Shown here: one piece after another, positions 1 to 10,059 of the stretch | Layout of the letters: every line of letters begins with the position of its first letter | How positions within the stretch are numbered: position 1 is the first letter of the stretch | Origin: Trachelipus rathkii | Lineage: Eukaryota; Arthropoda; Malacostraca; Isopoda; Trachelipodidae | Length of the DNA: 15,551 nt | Reading direction: 5' to 3' | NCBI GenBank assembly: GCA_015478945.1 | Contig: JABUQX010038842.1 | Span: 12,501 to 28,051 of the forward strand | Notes under the pieces: model-generated | What the model was told of the DNA's origin: nothing | What the model saw: only the letters and a program-made list of their open reading frames with translations | Database searches by the model: none | Program-made: the position numbers and the translations under genes

Positions 1-146
1 ATGCCGAACAAACATCGGAGAACTATTTAAGTATCAAGGAAGAGAATTTTGTTTATATATCAAGATGAGTAACGATAAGACACACTCGGTGAATGAGTAG
101 ATATTAGGAATCCGCAAAATTTTCTTTGTTCTTAGGGAGTAAACTA
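1..146. other. Left flank outside the inverted repeat
   Basis: AT-rich sequence with no open frame, RNA gene or repeat that I can recognise. Its last 30 bases show only weak similarity to the sequence just beyond the right arm, so the outer boundary of the inverted repeat is placed at the shared motif CAGATCGGCA starting near 147. No target-site duplication is obvious when bases just before 147 are compared with those just after 13813. Confidence 0.5.
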
Positions 147-382
147 CAGATCGGCAATAGTCACCAGACGATGTCGAGGGTTATCTAGAGTCGTCGCAGA
201 CCTCACTATCAATATGATCGTATAATAGTCAGTAACAGTCATATTATATTTTTTCACTCACAAATATTAGGTTCATTAAAGGTGCTTTTTTTATTAGGGT
301 ATATCGTTTTATGAGTCATCCGTAAGATTACTCTATACTTACCTTGGATTTGATTTTTTTTATGTTATTTCAAATTGGAACG

Positions 383-420
383 TGGGGGGTGGGGTCCCCC
401 AAAGGGGTGGAGCCCCCCTC
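383..420. repeat. G-run/C-run hairpin, possible G-quadruplex
   Basis: Runs of six, four, five and four G or C residues follow each other, so the segment can fold on itself (GGGGTCCCCC, and GGGG pairing with the following CCCCCC). The G-runs could instead form a quadruplex. The same element lies in the right arm at about 13604-13628, with fewer G and C residues. In both arms it is next to a long T or A tract. Confidence 0.6.
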
Positions 421-617
421 TTTTTTTTTGCTTCAATACGTTAGTTAATTATTTTTTAAGTTTATGGTAGATCACTATTCATTTTATTTATTCATGTTTC
501 TTTCATGGGCCTTTTTTTTTTAAAGGCAAAACAACCTTGTTGTTTTTTTTTCGTGCCGTCCGCGCCATTTTTGTTTTATAAATTCAGTCTTTGTTAATTT
601 ATTTCAATCGTCATTTT

Positions 618-870
618 TAATGAATTCGCAAATTCATCGTCGTCGCAACAATCGTTCGCGTTGTTTCGCGCAATTCAGCAGTCGTTTTTCCGCAATTCCG
701 CAATCGTTGTTGAATCGTCGCAAGGTTGAACGCCCCCGCAATTTCCGCATTTCGTTGTTCGGCAGGCAGCTTAGTCCCGTCGCTGTCGTTTGTTGTTGTT
801 TCCGGCAGAAGACCCGTCGTCATTGTCCCCAGAATCGCCTCGCAAAGCGCAAAGAGCCACACGCAGAGAA
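618..870. repeat. CpG-rich CGCAA-repeat segment in left arm
   Basis: This segment has far more CG dinucleotides than its surroundings and repeats short motifs such as TCGCAA, CCGCAATT and CGTCGT. The open frame across it (112 codons from 620) yields an arginine-, glutamine- and serine-rich product typical of translated repeats. Its partner at about 13190-13410 carries many frame-breaking indels, so coding is unlikely. The local CpG density argues for unmethylated or recently inserted DNA, or for conserved sequence inside the repeat family. Confidence 0.6.
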
Positions 871-1157
871 CCAAGCGTTAGTTGAAAGACCAAGAGCTAA
901 GGTACACTTTCAAATCGCAATTATGACTGTAATTATTATTTATTTTAAATTGAAATAACGAGAGTTTGGGGCGAGTATTTATATTTTTACGAAGAACCAC
1001 TTCTTTTTTTTTTTTTTATTAAAGACAAACTATAACCGATATTATTTTCTCATTGAAATGTATGTATTTGCAATACCAAATAAAGTATGAGTATAAATTA
1101 CTCGAAATATAACCTTTCACATATCTAATAATATAAATATGTTACATGTGCTATATT

Positions 1158-1161
1158 AATA

Positions 1162-1192
<31 letters not shown>

Positions 1193-1193
1193 G
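1158..1193. repeat. (AT)n microsatellite in left arm
   Basis: A run of alternating AT of about 30 bases, preceded by two TATTAA-type units. The corresponding place in the right arm (about 12950-12980) has only a short AT-rich stretch, so the run expanded in the left copy or was lost on the right. Confidence 0.85.
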
Positions 1194-1480
1194 CATCTTA
1201 CTAGGCTTTTAATATTGTTAAATATTAAAGAATATATATTTACCTCAAGCTAAAGATGGCCAGTAGCCTTGACATAGTGGATAACATTCTTCTAAACCAG
1301 GCTCACCTGTTCTATAGAGAACTTTCACCTCCTCATACCTAATAGTGCATTAAGGATAGGAGGTATCTAAATAAGTAGGATTGAGAGCATAAATAACCTC
1401 TCACCTAAAAGAAGGGCTTTTCAGGTATTTTTTCATACCTCAGATGCCCTTACATGAAAGCTGGTGAAAAACCACATATA

Positions 1481-2560
1481 CTCGTTTATTAAAATGATTT
1501 AACAAGGCATATGTTTGGGCCACAGATATGGGTCTATAATTATTAGTCACAAATTTGTCGTGTTTTGTTAAATTTAAACAAGCACAAATCATTTTGGTAT
1601 CTACTGATATTTCTCAACTTTGTATATATATATTTACTACAGGAGAGAGTTTTGGACATGTTGAGAAAGGGTACGCTATAAAGTTTCTGAATCAGTATCA
1701 ATATTCCTCCAGAATGCACACATTTAGGAGTCTGTGGAAATATGACGGAGTTATTTTTATTGGACTATGGTTTTACAGTGTATCTCCTCTATTAGCAGAG
1801 TGAGGAGAGGTGCAGGAGCCCCAGATGGATAAGTGACTTTTTATGATATTCATACATAGATGGGGTTTTAAATGATCGATTAGTGAATTACGCCTTTGAT
1901 AGTAGCTCAATACTAGTATTGTTAATTGAGAAAAGTCGATTTATGTTATAACGATTCATATATCGATGTTTAAATTGTTCTATTACTACGTTGACTAAGA
2001 GGAATTGTCTCTTATTACAATTAATTATTAACATCTCTGAGAAAGAATAAATATGACCGCTGATAATTATTTAATGATAATTGATTATAATCTTATTGTA
2101 GTAGGTAGCCGCTAACTTATTGAGTGTATCAGCTGAATAACCGCATTTCTCTCGAAGATCGAGGTTGTGGAGCGATATACTAATGTTATGCAAATACTTA
2201 GTGTAATATGGGTGCATAGTTGAGGTTACAAACATGCGAATCTGAGGCTAATCGCACGAGTCTCTTGGGTGACCGGTGAGTACCCTAAGTGGGTGCTGCC
2301 CCTGTACGCCAGTCAATCGGGCTGAAAACTATTTTAGGCTTTAAGAATATATATAGGGCTATCGAAAGCAAGTGGATTGACCACTATATTGTATAACGGA
2401 GAGGGTACTCACGTTATATCGAAGAGTTCATCTTTCCTGTTAGTAGCGGAGCTGAGAGAGATAATCGAGATGTTGAGGACTACCTCCCTATAATAATAAA
2501 ATTTAAAATTGATTACGTAGAAGACTGAAATTTGGGAGAAAGGATTCAGTGAAGTTTATG
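1481..2560. other. Left-arm segment with no recognised partner or gene
   Basis: About 1.1 kb of mixed AT-rich sequence between block A and the GAGTC minisatellite. I see no counterpart in the right arm, where the same interval is much shorter and largely AT repeat. A run of 82 codons at 1555-1803 opens with TTG instead of ATG and resembles no family I know. No RNA gene is apparent. This may be an insertion into the left arm. Confidence 0.45.
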
Positions 2561-2646
2561 TGAGTCGTGAGGAGTTACCGGAGTCGAGTCGGAGTCTGTG
2601 AGTCGGATGTCACGAGTCGTGAAGTCGTAGTCGGAGTCGTGAGTGA
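2561..2646. repeat. GAGTC minisatellite
   Basis: The pentamer GAGTC and variants (GAGTCGTGA, GAGTCGGAGTC, GAAGTCGTAGTC) recur about ten times in 85 bases. I see no partner array in the right arm. The open frame across it is a product of the repeat. Confidence 0.7.
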
Positions 2647-2917
2647 GAATATCATCTTCGTAAGTCCAGGTTCCCTATACCGTAGGGGGTCTTCACCTTA
2701 CCTAATAAAAAATATAAGAAGAAATGCATTAGGACATATCATAACAGAGGAAGATTAAAGAAATAAGGATAAGAATTGAGAATGACAAAGAAGAATGTAA
2801 GGTTAAAGTAGAAGATAGAAATGTAGAATTGAGATTCTGAAAGGTAATTCAGAAGTCACAGTAAGGACTTCACGGAGTCAGTGAGAGTAGCGCTGTTTCA
2901 CTCGCGCGATGGGCACC
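2647..2917. other. Short unassigned purine-rich stretch
   Basis: From about 2740 to 2870 the plus strand is strongly enriched in A and G (AGAAATAAGGATAAGAAT type). I see no gene, RNA or partner in the other arm. It ends at the small paired block B. Confidence 0.4.
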
Positions 2918-2943
2918 TTTCGGCCTTGACCTGGCGGATACCC
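2918..2943 (+). repeat. Block B of the inverted repeat, left copy
   Basis: TTTCGGCCTTGACC followed by TGGCGGATACCC matches the reverse complement of 12106-12132 with few differences. It is short, but it sits immediately outside the telomere-like block in both arms, which keeps the two arms collinear and supports a single inverted duplication. Confidence 0.7.
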
Positions 2944-3000
2944 TTAAGCGGAGGTGCTCGGCTAGCAGCCGGGTGTATGGGCCTTATCGAGCGCAGTCAG

Positions 3001-3360
3001 CTAACCTAGCCTAACCTAACAACTACATTACGAGTATATCTCATTAAATCACTAAATACTACATACCTAAGCGCTTAACCTTAACAACCTCACACTTAGA
3101 GATCTCTAGCTTCTAACATTCGATTAAAACCTTGTCGACCCTAATACTCGACATATGCATCATCCAATACAGATAGCCCGTTTTTCTACTGTTATGAAAC
3201 CTAGACCTAGACCTCATATATTATCCTATATTTACCTACGCCAATATCTACCATATTACCCTCATTATCGCATATAACCTAACAAATACGACCTCAGCGA
3301 TAATAACCTAAACCTAAAACCTATACACTTATGCGTACATCCTACATCCTATCCCTTAGA
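3001..3360 (-). repeat. Degenerate CCTAA (telomere-like) tract, left arm
   Basis: It opens with several CCTAAC/CCTAGC units at 3001-3020. Scattered CCTAGACCTAGACC, CCTAACAAA and AACCTAAACCTAAAACC then persist to about 3360. It occupies the place opposite the clean TTAGG array at 11886-12072, in the expected opposite orientation. Either it is an old array decayed by mutation, or it is the same array poorly read on the C-rich strand. Confidence 0.55.
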
Positions 3361-4160
3361 ACGTCAGACCGTAACATCACCGTCACTCCTATATATGTAT
3401 TTTATTTAGACACTTCTGCTACTCTTGCCTTCCCCTCTTTTGAGACTCAATAGTTATGTTATTCTCCATCCACTTAGGATATACTCTGTATTGGGCGCTT
3501 TAATATTTCTTATTATGTGTTCTATTATTCTATGTAGGTTTCTATTTTATTGTTAATTGTGTATCTTTCATTTTTTTTTTTTAAATTTACATTTTTCAAA
3601 ACTTGAATCTCTTCTGTTATGTGAATCTAATCCTGATACTAATTATCTTCCGATCTCGGAGACACTGGATCCCTTATTACAATTACACTATCACACAACT
3701 TACACTATTCATCATACTCTTCACATATCTACATACATACTAACACCTCTATACTATCAACTATCAAACAATTTACAATTTTTCCAAAACTTTATTTTTA
3801 AAGGTTAATTTTTTTTTATTTTAAATTTAATTTAATTGTTTATTTACAAGTTATATTTTGGAACATAGTTTTTAATAAGTTTAATTTTTTTATTTTATTT
3901 TTTTTTTTATTTTTTATTTTCACTTATATCTTTATTACAAAGCTATTTCTACATCTATTTAAGATTAAGCCACTACAAAACATTTGTGAATCCAACATTT
4001 AATTTCATAACGATTTCTCACTTATTTACACATTATACTATCTATCATTTCATTATTTGATTTGGTCAATTATTCCCATTGTATTCAAACATTACTATTA
4101 TTTACACTTTATATAACTTATTTTTTTATGTTCCACATCTCAAGTATCTGTGAATTAATT
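3361..4160. other. AT-rich, pyrimidine-biased left-arm stretch
   Basis: Long T-tracts alternate with short CACTAT, CATCTA and TTACAC motifs. It faces the GT-rich minisatellite at 11400-11690 in the other arm and probably corresponds to it, but base-level pairing is poor. The 83-codon frame at 3557-3808 lacks any domain and is rich in the T, L, H and Y residues expected from such composition. No gene or RNA is seen. Confidence 0.45.
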
Positions 4161-6150
4161 CACATTATTTAAACAACATCATTTTTTTTTTTCTACATCT
4201 ATCTATTTTTTTTTCATCACACACATCTATTCTACTATCTTCTTACACTTTATATCATCTATCATTATCTCTTGACATTACTATCTCACTATTAGTACTA
4301 TCTTAATTCCTATCTTACATTTACTACTAATTATTTCACACGTATATAAACTTTACGTATCATTTTCCCTTTGGTCTCTCATTGGGTCCAATTTTAGCCA
4401 TCTTCCCTATTTTTTTAGGTTCACTTATTAGACATTTTTATATAAAACATTTTTTTGTCTCTGTAACCTAAAACTGTTAACTCATTTACATGTACTATTC
4501 TTTTATATTTTTACTTAGTTACTTTTATATTTATTATTATTTTTAAAATTTGTCTATAAGTAAGTTTACCTATATAGAGGGTAATTAAGCATATATTTTT
4601 ATATATTATTTTTTATTATTTATTTTTGTATTTTTAATTCTACTAGATTCTGTAACCAGAACTCTCATTTTGTTTTATATCATAAACAAAAATATTAATG
4701 CTTTTCTGTTTAAAACTCAGACTTTTAACAAGAGAATCCTTTTAACGAGTTTTGCAAGCTCTTATAATCAGCTAATAAGGACACATCAATTAAGATAGAG
4801 AGTCAGTTACCACTAAATCAATAACACACACATAGGGGGGATTTAGTACTCGCTCTTCTTGTTTTACTCGAGCTCATTATCTCGCTCTATGACACTCCAT
4901 GTCCATTTATTACACTCTGAGCTTTCTATAACTCATGTTTTAAATTAGAGGCTCTCTGCGTATAATTCTTATATTGGATTTTTACTGCTCTTATTTTGGA
5001 GTTCAAGTACATCACTCATCATGATTTATATTAATTTTATTCATATTACATGCTTTTATATATACACACAGTAATTATTCGTAAATCTAATGGTAGAGTT
5101 GTGTTCACTTTATAAACAAAAATTATGCGGTGTTTGTGTCATTTTATGTAATGAACACCTAATTTGATTTAATACTGCTTTTTGAACTAGTTATTTTACG
5201 TATCTCTACTCGCTTAATGCATGTAATCTCGAGCATTGTATGGAGCTCACATTATCGTATATTAATCTAGAGCTACTTTAACACTTATCACTGTTTTTTA
5301 ACCCTTGCTCTCTACACACTCACATATCTTAACCTATTCCACAATTACCTATAAAAGCGCATGTAAAAATCAAGTAAATCAAATTTAGATGTGCTAGGTA
5401 CACATTTTGTATATACAACCTAGGGGGAATTAGTGTGAGCCACTATATTTGAGTTTTCTGTTTCTTATCAGAGAGCTATTATAATTTACCATCTATGTTA
5501 TACTCTTAGTCTATACTCTCACACACACTACACTGTTATTTTACAACATCCGACTATATCATCCAACTCTATTACCTATTCATTACTACTTTAAACCATC
5601 ATAACACACACACAATATTTATTAACATTATGTTTTTTATTTTGTTTTAATACTTTTTAATTTTTTTACATATTACGATTTATTTTTATTATTTTATTTT
5701 TATATTATTTTTATTATTTTTATTATATCTTTAGTGTTATTTACTTCATGCCTATGTGTTTATTAATGATATCTACCCACTCACACACATACACAATGAT
5801 CACACACATACTCAAACACAAACACACACCAAACACACTCAATCACATAAAACAAGTACTTCTTAACACATTATTCTTTGACTTACCTCCTCCAAATCCT
5901 TCAAACCCCTTCATATGTTACAAAATTATTTCAAAAAGTTTCTTATCTCAGTTACTTTTTTATATTTCCACCATTATCTTTGAACAAAGAATTTATTATT
6001 AACTGTTAATACTTTTGTTTATAAATTTCAATCAAACACATCAAGTTTTAAAATAAACTTTACTAACATATTTAATGAATTTTATTAAAACATATTATTT
6101 TTATTTACCTTAACGCAATAAATCAGTAAATCAGTAAGGTCAATCCCCAC
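4160..6150 (+). repeat. Block C of the inverted repeat, left copy
   Basis: It pairs with about 10060-11400 in reverse complement. Clear anchors are CCCTTTGGTC and CCAATTTTAGCC (4370-4400, partner near 11340-11375), ATTCTTTTATATTT (near 4497), the stretch TTAACATTATG to CTTCATGCCTAT (5620-5756, partner 10441-10577), and TTTATAAACAAA-like sequence leading to AATCAGTAAATCAGTAAGG (6010-6141, partner 10068-10190). Between 4700 and 5590 the left copy matches the right-arm satellite only loosely, for example at CCTAGGGGGAATTAGTGTG near 5420. No gene is present. Confidence 0.82.
5766..5843. repeat. Imperfect CA-rich repeat, left arm
   Basis: ACACAC-type units interrupted by T and AA (CACACACATACACAATG). 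It lies opposite the GT array at 10368-10423, with shared unique sequence on its outer side. The left version is more interrupted than the right. The frame at 5748-6002 runs through it and is not convincing as a gene. Confidence 0.7.
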
Positions 6151-6180
6151 ACAACCGCACACACACACACACACACACAT
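6148..6180. repeat. (CA)n microsatellite
   Basis: Ten or more CA units after ACAACCG, directly inside the AGTAAATCAGTAAGGTCAA anchor of block C. The right arm has a G-rich stretch (TGTAGGGGGGTGCTAGG, near 10047) at this place instead. Confidence 0.85.
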
Positions 6181-6740
6181 CACACAACACGAAACACACT
6201 GCTAACAATAGGCACGGTTGAAAAGCCTACACTTGTTCTACCAACCAGAGCTATTATATGAGTTCTATTGTATCTTAAACTCGCACTATATAACACATAT
6301 CAATACAATTTAGCCAGTAACTATTTATTTAAATATAGCTTAATCTTAGGTTAAGAACATGATCCACTGACCTGTTATGACTGAAATTCTAATATTTATA
6401 ACCCACGTATTTTAAAGAATTAATTGAGGGCAACAGTCTATAAAGATCTTCTAAGTTCTTATTTAAAATAACAAATTATTATCTCACTATACCACACTAC
6501 TCACATATCAAACTTTTGAAAATACCTTGGCGTTCATACTATTAATCTACAAAATATGATTCTAAGTTTATCTTTAAAATAAATCATAAGGTCGAGCACT
6601 TATTCATATTTATTATATCAAAACTAGTTATCATTAATTATCTAACTCATCGTATCAATTTCATAGGGCAGATCAATCCCTAATCCCACACGAGAAAACA
6701 CTAAGAAAAGCTACAACCTACTGCCTGACACTCCTTACAA
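6181..6740. other. Left-arm interval between blocks C and D
   Basis: AT-rich sequence facing 9745-10055, which is about half as long. Only its inner end pairs clearly with the right arm (CACTCCTTACA next to ATACGAAACTG, near 6729-6751). No gene, RNA or notable repeat is visible. Confidence 0.4.
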
Positions 6741-7330
6741 ATACGAAACTGACCTTCTCTGTAAAATGTGTTGAAATAACTACTTTAGCCGACCCTAAAA
6801 TTTCAAGAGATAATCACCGTTATATTCCTATGTAGCCGCATTCCAGGGCGCACTATATATACGGCTAATTCTCGGTCAAAATATATTTCAACTGACCTTT
6901 TTTCTGTTAAAATGTGGTGCACATAACTACGTTGGACCAAATACCTGACATATCATTTATAAGACCGTTTTCCTATATTAATTTTAAGGAAATGATAGAA
7001 GTACCACTTTAACATTTTTAGTAGCAAAACGGGCTAAACCTATTCATCTAAACTTTCTCAGAGGACTATATTGTAACATATCAACACTGTTAAATTTACA
7101 AAGGAACTACCAATAAAGGGTAGGTAATTATCTCAAAGCTAAGTTAATATTAGGGTTACTATCCTCAGACACTAAATCATTATTTGTTAGTTATATTTGT
7201 AACTATAAGATAAAATGCCACATTTCACCATATTACACATCAAACTGGAAACATGCTGATTCGGTAAGATCACTTTAAGCACACAAGTAAGACACACGCA
7301 AAAAATGTTTTCTTACATATTGTGATTGGT
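6740..7330 (+). repeat. Block D, left copy, with tandem ~138 bp units
   Basis: It pairs with 9330-9740 reversed. Anchors are ATACGAAACTGACC/GGCC with CTGTAAAATGTGT, CATAACTACGTT, CAAACTGGAAACATGCTG (7242-7259), and ACATATTGTGATTGG near the inner end. Within the left copy the motif AACTGACC...CTGT(T)AAAATGTG occurs at about 6748 and again at about 6886, so the block contains at least two tandem units about 138 bases apart. It is non-coding. Confidence 0.78.
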
Positions 7331-7392
7331 ACGCCGAAGTACACAGTCATCTCTCTCACTCACCCATAACGTTCACTAAAGCTACACAGACT

Positions 7393-7590
7393 CACCAGGG
7401 CTCAGCATGAGCCCCACCGCAAAAGGCAACCCTGCACCCGCTGGTGCGTCCCCGCGTCCCCAGCCCGCCGCGTGCCGCCGCAGGCGCAAATATTTCGCGT
7501 TCCGCGGCCCCGCCGCGGGCGCTCCGGCAGGCGCAATAATTTCCGCGGTACTCGCCCCGCCGCGGTGCGCCGCGGCAAGGCACGCATATC
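7393..7590 (+). repeat. GC-rich island, left copy
   Basis: A sharp island of GC-rich, CpG-dense DNA in AT-rich surroundings. It starts with a hairpin (GGGCTCAGCATGAGCCCC, 7398-7415), then CCCTGCACCCGCTGGTGCG, then two tandem units of about 46 bases, each carrying GCGCAAATATTTCGCG or a close variant (7484-7499 and 7531-7547). The same elements appear reversed at 9120-9319. Overlapping open frames in several phases reflect the lack of stop codons in GC-rich DNA and do not indicate a gene. Confidence 0.85.
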
Positions 7591-8181
7591 TGGACACCCG
7601 AGAGAAGTGAAATACATTATATATAATATTATATTAATATAATCCGTTTGTTTAAATATGTTCAAAATATAGGTGCTAAATTAAATTATCAAACTCACTT
7701 AAATAATTAATTGCTTAGGGCTATTTATTATTTTCTAAGTATTGTTTTGCTGATGTTGAGTGTTAAGACTATGTCTTTAAGGGGTGATCGCTTTAATGTG
7801 TGGTCTTTTAAATGTGTGTTATTTGTTTGTTCCATCGTAGTGTGAATAAAAGATGTATAACTATTTTTGAAATTGTTATTTGTTGTGAATTAATTATGTT
7901 AGTGTATTTAATTTATTGTTGTAACTTTAATTGGTGGACTAAGAATGATAATTGTACTTTGTCACCTCTTAAAAGTATTGAATATGCACTTTTTCAGTTT
8001 CTATATAGGAGGCTTTGCCAAAAAATGCAATTTGACGTCCACTTCCTCGTGCTGGCGTGAGTCAAAAGGGTTTAACCCAGCTAATACGTAATGAGGTTAC
8101 CAAAGTTGAGGTTCAGAAGAATGAAGCGCCAACTCAAACGTTTGATTGGCAATTCAAACAGGCTGCACGCGCACCCTCAAC

Positions 8182-8256
8182 AAGTTTGAGGCATCAAGAG
8201 CTGAGGCACAAAGTTGAGGCATCAAAAGCTGAAGCATCCAAAGTGGAGGCATCAAA
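8182..8256. repeat. 15-base minisatellite (GAGGCATCAAAAGCT type)
   Basis: Five head-to-tail units of 15 bases such as AAGTTGAGGCATCAA and AAGCTGAAGCATCCA. A related partial unit lies near 8102. Because 15 is a multiple of three, the plus-strand frame stays open and would encode repeated K-(V/A)-E-A-S pentapeptides. That is suggestive but short, and no ATG begins the frame. Confidence 0.75.
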
Positions 8257-8570
8257 ATATCGAGTGGGGTGGGTGCGCATATCGTGCTAAATACTAGGTT
8301 GGGATCTATTTGTGATATGTGCTGATGTGTGTGTATTTGTTATTCAAGTCGGGGGCATTTCAGGTCTTAATCTTAATATGAGGATATAAACATAAGGACA
8401 TACAAGAATAATATCAACACACTTTCCTTATAACATCACTAGATAACATAATAAAAAACTAAAAAGATGTTTCTTAATAAACACGTCTATTAAACGTGGT
8501 GACTTAACATTAGGTCAGATGTAACGAGCTGAAGATATGTAGTAATAGTTGATAGTGCACGAGTGCTCTT

Positions 8571-8618
8571 GTGTGTGTTGTGTGTGTGTGTGTTGTGTAT
8601 TGTGTGTGGTGTGTGTGA
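8571..8618. repeat. Interrupted GT repeat in the centre
   Basis: GTGTGT runs broken by TTGTG, TATTG and GGTG. A 62-codon frame crosses it with a cysteine- and valine-rich product, which is the expected translation of GT repeats. Confidence 0.85.
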
Positions 8619-9119
8619 CATAGATCGCTCGTTATGTGATAGTGCTACACATTTAAGCCTCATTGGATATTATATAGCGCGCGCACATATCATTATTAAA
8701 AAAGTTATACCGTACCACACTTTAAACAACAGTAACAATGGGAACTCATGATTCAAAGGTCAATGACGCAATTAGGAAATATGAAATGGTATATTAAACC
8801 TATTAACAGGCTAAATAACATATTTATTTAAACCCATGTTAGGTTCTGTCCTCATAGCGCATCTAAGCTAAGTAATTAGTGGTTAATCGGCATGTAATCT
8901 TTACATAACATATGTAATTTCAAAGAGGGTATTTATTGTATTGCATATATGGTATGAAACCCCTTAACATACAGTGTTCACGTTGACAATAGGGATGGGG
9001 GAGTTCTCTGGTTAATTAGTAACTTAAAGGACCGACAACACCGGGATACTTCTGGTTTGACATACGCTCCATCCACGTTCGGGCTACTGAAGATACCTTT
9101 TATTTTTGCTAACGATTCG

Positions 9120-9319
9120 GAACCAGCGGTTCAGGCCGGGTGGGAAACGCGCGGGCGAGTACGCGGAAATATTGCGCCTGCGGGCGGCCCGCGGCGGGCG
9201 GGAACGCCGGAAATATTGCGCTGCGGGCGCACTGCGGCCGGCGGGGACGCGGCGGGACGCACCAGCGGGTGCAGGGTTGGCTGCCTTTGCGGGTGGGGCT
9301 CATTCTGAGCCCTGGTGGT
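9120..9319 (-). repeat. GC-rich island, right copy
   Basis: This is the reverse-complement partner of 7393-7590. It has the same hairpin (GGGGCTCATTCTGAGCCC, 9295-9312), the CACCAGCGGGTGCAGGGTTG segment, and two ~46-base units with CGCGGAAATATTGCGC (9162-9177) and GCCGGAAATATTGCGC (about 9206-9221). The differences from the left copy are mostly one- or two-base length changes in G or C runs. No gene is credible, since frames overlap on both strands. Confidence 0.85.
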
Positions 9320-9329
9320 TAGCTTGTAT

Positions 9330-9740
9330 GAACTAAGGGGAAAGACTACTCCGACAATCACAATGTAAGGAATCATTTGCCTTTTACGCTGCTTAAAGGA
9401 ATCTTAACGATGCCAGCATGTTTTCAGTTTGAAATATATTATAAAATAATAACAATGATTCTGGTCTATACTGGAATTACCTTTGAACCTGGTATTAGGA
9501 TTAAAATTAGCCCCGTCCTACAAAAGGCTATCTCTAAATTTAAGCCTAATTTAGGCGCTAACGTAGTTATTGCAAATAACCACAATTTTACAGAAACGGT
9601 CAGTTTGAATATATATTTTTTGATCCTGGAATTAGCCTTAAATCGCCTCGCCTACCAAAAAGGATTATCCTAATTTAGGGCTAAAAGAAGTTAATTTCAC
9701 ACACATTTTACAGAGAGAGGCCAGTTTCGTATCTGTAAGG
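9330..9740 (-). repeat. Block D, right copy, with tandem ~121 bp units
   Basis: Reverse partner of 6740-7330. CAGTTTGAA/CAGTTTCG-type sites recur at about 9425, 9600 and 9720. The stretch around ACAGAAACGGTCAGTTTGA at about 9589 reappears as ACAGAGAGAGGCCAGTTTCG at about 9710, giving a unit near 121 bases. A 98-codon frame (9377-9673) spans these units, and I treat it as chance because it follows the repeat and its left-arm partner is not open. Confidence 0.75.
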
Positions 9741-10059
9741 AGTGGCGGGTTGTTGTTGTTTTCTTCTTGATGGATTGTCATGTACATAGATAATAAATAA
9801 TATAAATAAAGAAAATCCGAATTATTTTAAAAAACTTTGAATATTTTTAGTTAACATGCGAGTAAATAAATATAAATGTAAGTGATAATTGTTTTTTAAT
9901 TTTTAGATAAGAACTGAGAAAGATTTTATAATAAAATACGTGTTATGTTAACCAGAGAAGAACTTATTTGTTATTTTTATACTTATTACATGGCTAAAGA
10001 TGAAGTAAAGCAGTAAGTCCATAGAACAAAACGTGGCATAGCTTGGTGTAGGGGGGTGC
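9741..10059. other. Right-arm interval between blocks D and C
   Basis: AT-rich sequence facing 6151-6740. It has TTGTTGTTGTTTTCTTCTTGATGG at its inner end and a G-rich patch near 10047-10066 at its outer end. No gene or RNA is visible. Confidence 0.4.

Larger units (their letters stand above)
147..1480 (+). repeat. Outer left arm (block A) of giant inverted repeat
   Basis: This block is found again in reverse complement at 12735-13813. Landmarks run in the same order: CAGATCGGCA at the outer edge, TTTTTCACTCACA, a G-run/C-run hairpin, a CpG-rich CGCAA segment, GCTAAGGTACACTTTCA, AAATTGAAATAACGAGAGTTT, ATAACCTTTCAC, and AACCTCTCACCTAAAAGAAG near the inner edge. Identity by eye is roughly 70-80 percent. 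Many differences are one-base changes in homopolymer length. The left copy is about 250 bases longer. There is no coding frame. It could be a very long terminal inverted repeat of a DNA transposon, or one half of a fold-back artefact. Confidence 0.88.
7612..9110. other. Unpaired centre (loop) of the inverted repeat
   Basis: This region lies between the two GC islands, and I find no internal inverted match. Its first part is AT-rich and its middle carries the 15-base minisatellite and a GT array. Two adjacent frames, 7812-8060 and 8057-8290, look arranged end to end, but the second opens with GTG instead of ATG and its C-terminal third is repeat-encoded. No domain or splice structure supports a gene. 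If the structure is a foldback element, this would be its unique cargo region. Confidence 0.55.

Noticed and set aside
620..958. Plus-strand frame of 112 codons, arginine-rich
   Set aside because: It lies in a CpG-rich repeat segment. The partner arm does not keep the frame, and composition explains the length.
1555..1803. Frame of 82 codons in the unpaired left segment
   Set aside because: It begins with TTG and not ATG, matches no family I recognise, and has no splice or promoter context.
2880..2990. Possible tRNA or 5S-like gene in the GC-richer patch
   Set aside because: I could not build a cloverleaf or find A- and B-box promoter elements with correct spacing.
7382..7665. Several overlapping frames on both strands of the GC island
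   Set aside because: GC-rich DNA lacks stop codons by chance. All phases are open over the same 200 bases, and the same happens in the mirrored island at 9057-9376.
9377..9673. Plus-strand frame of 98 codons
   Set aside because: It spans tandem units of block D, has no recognisable domain, and is not open in the left-arm partner.
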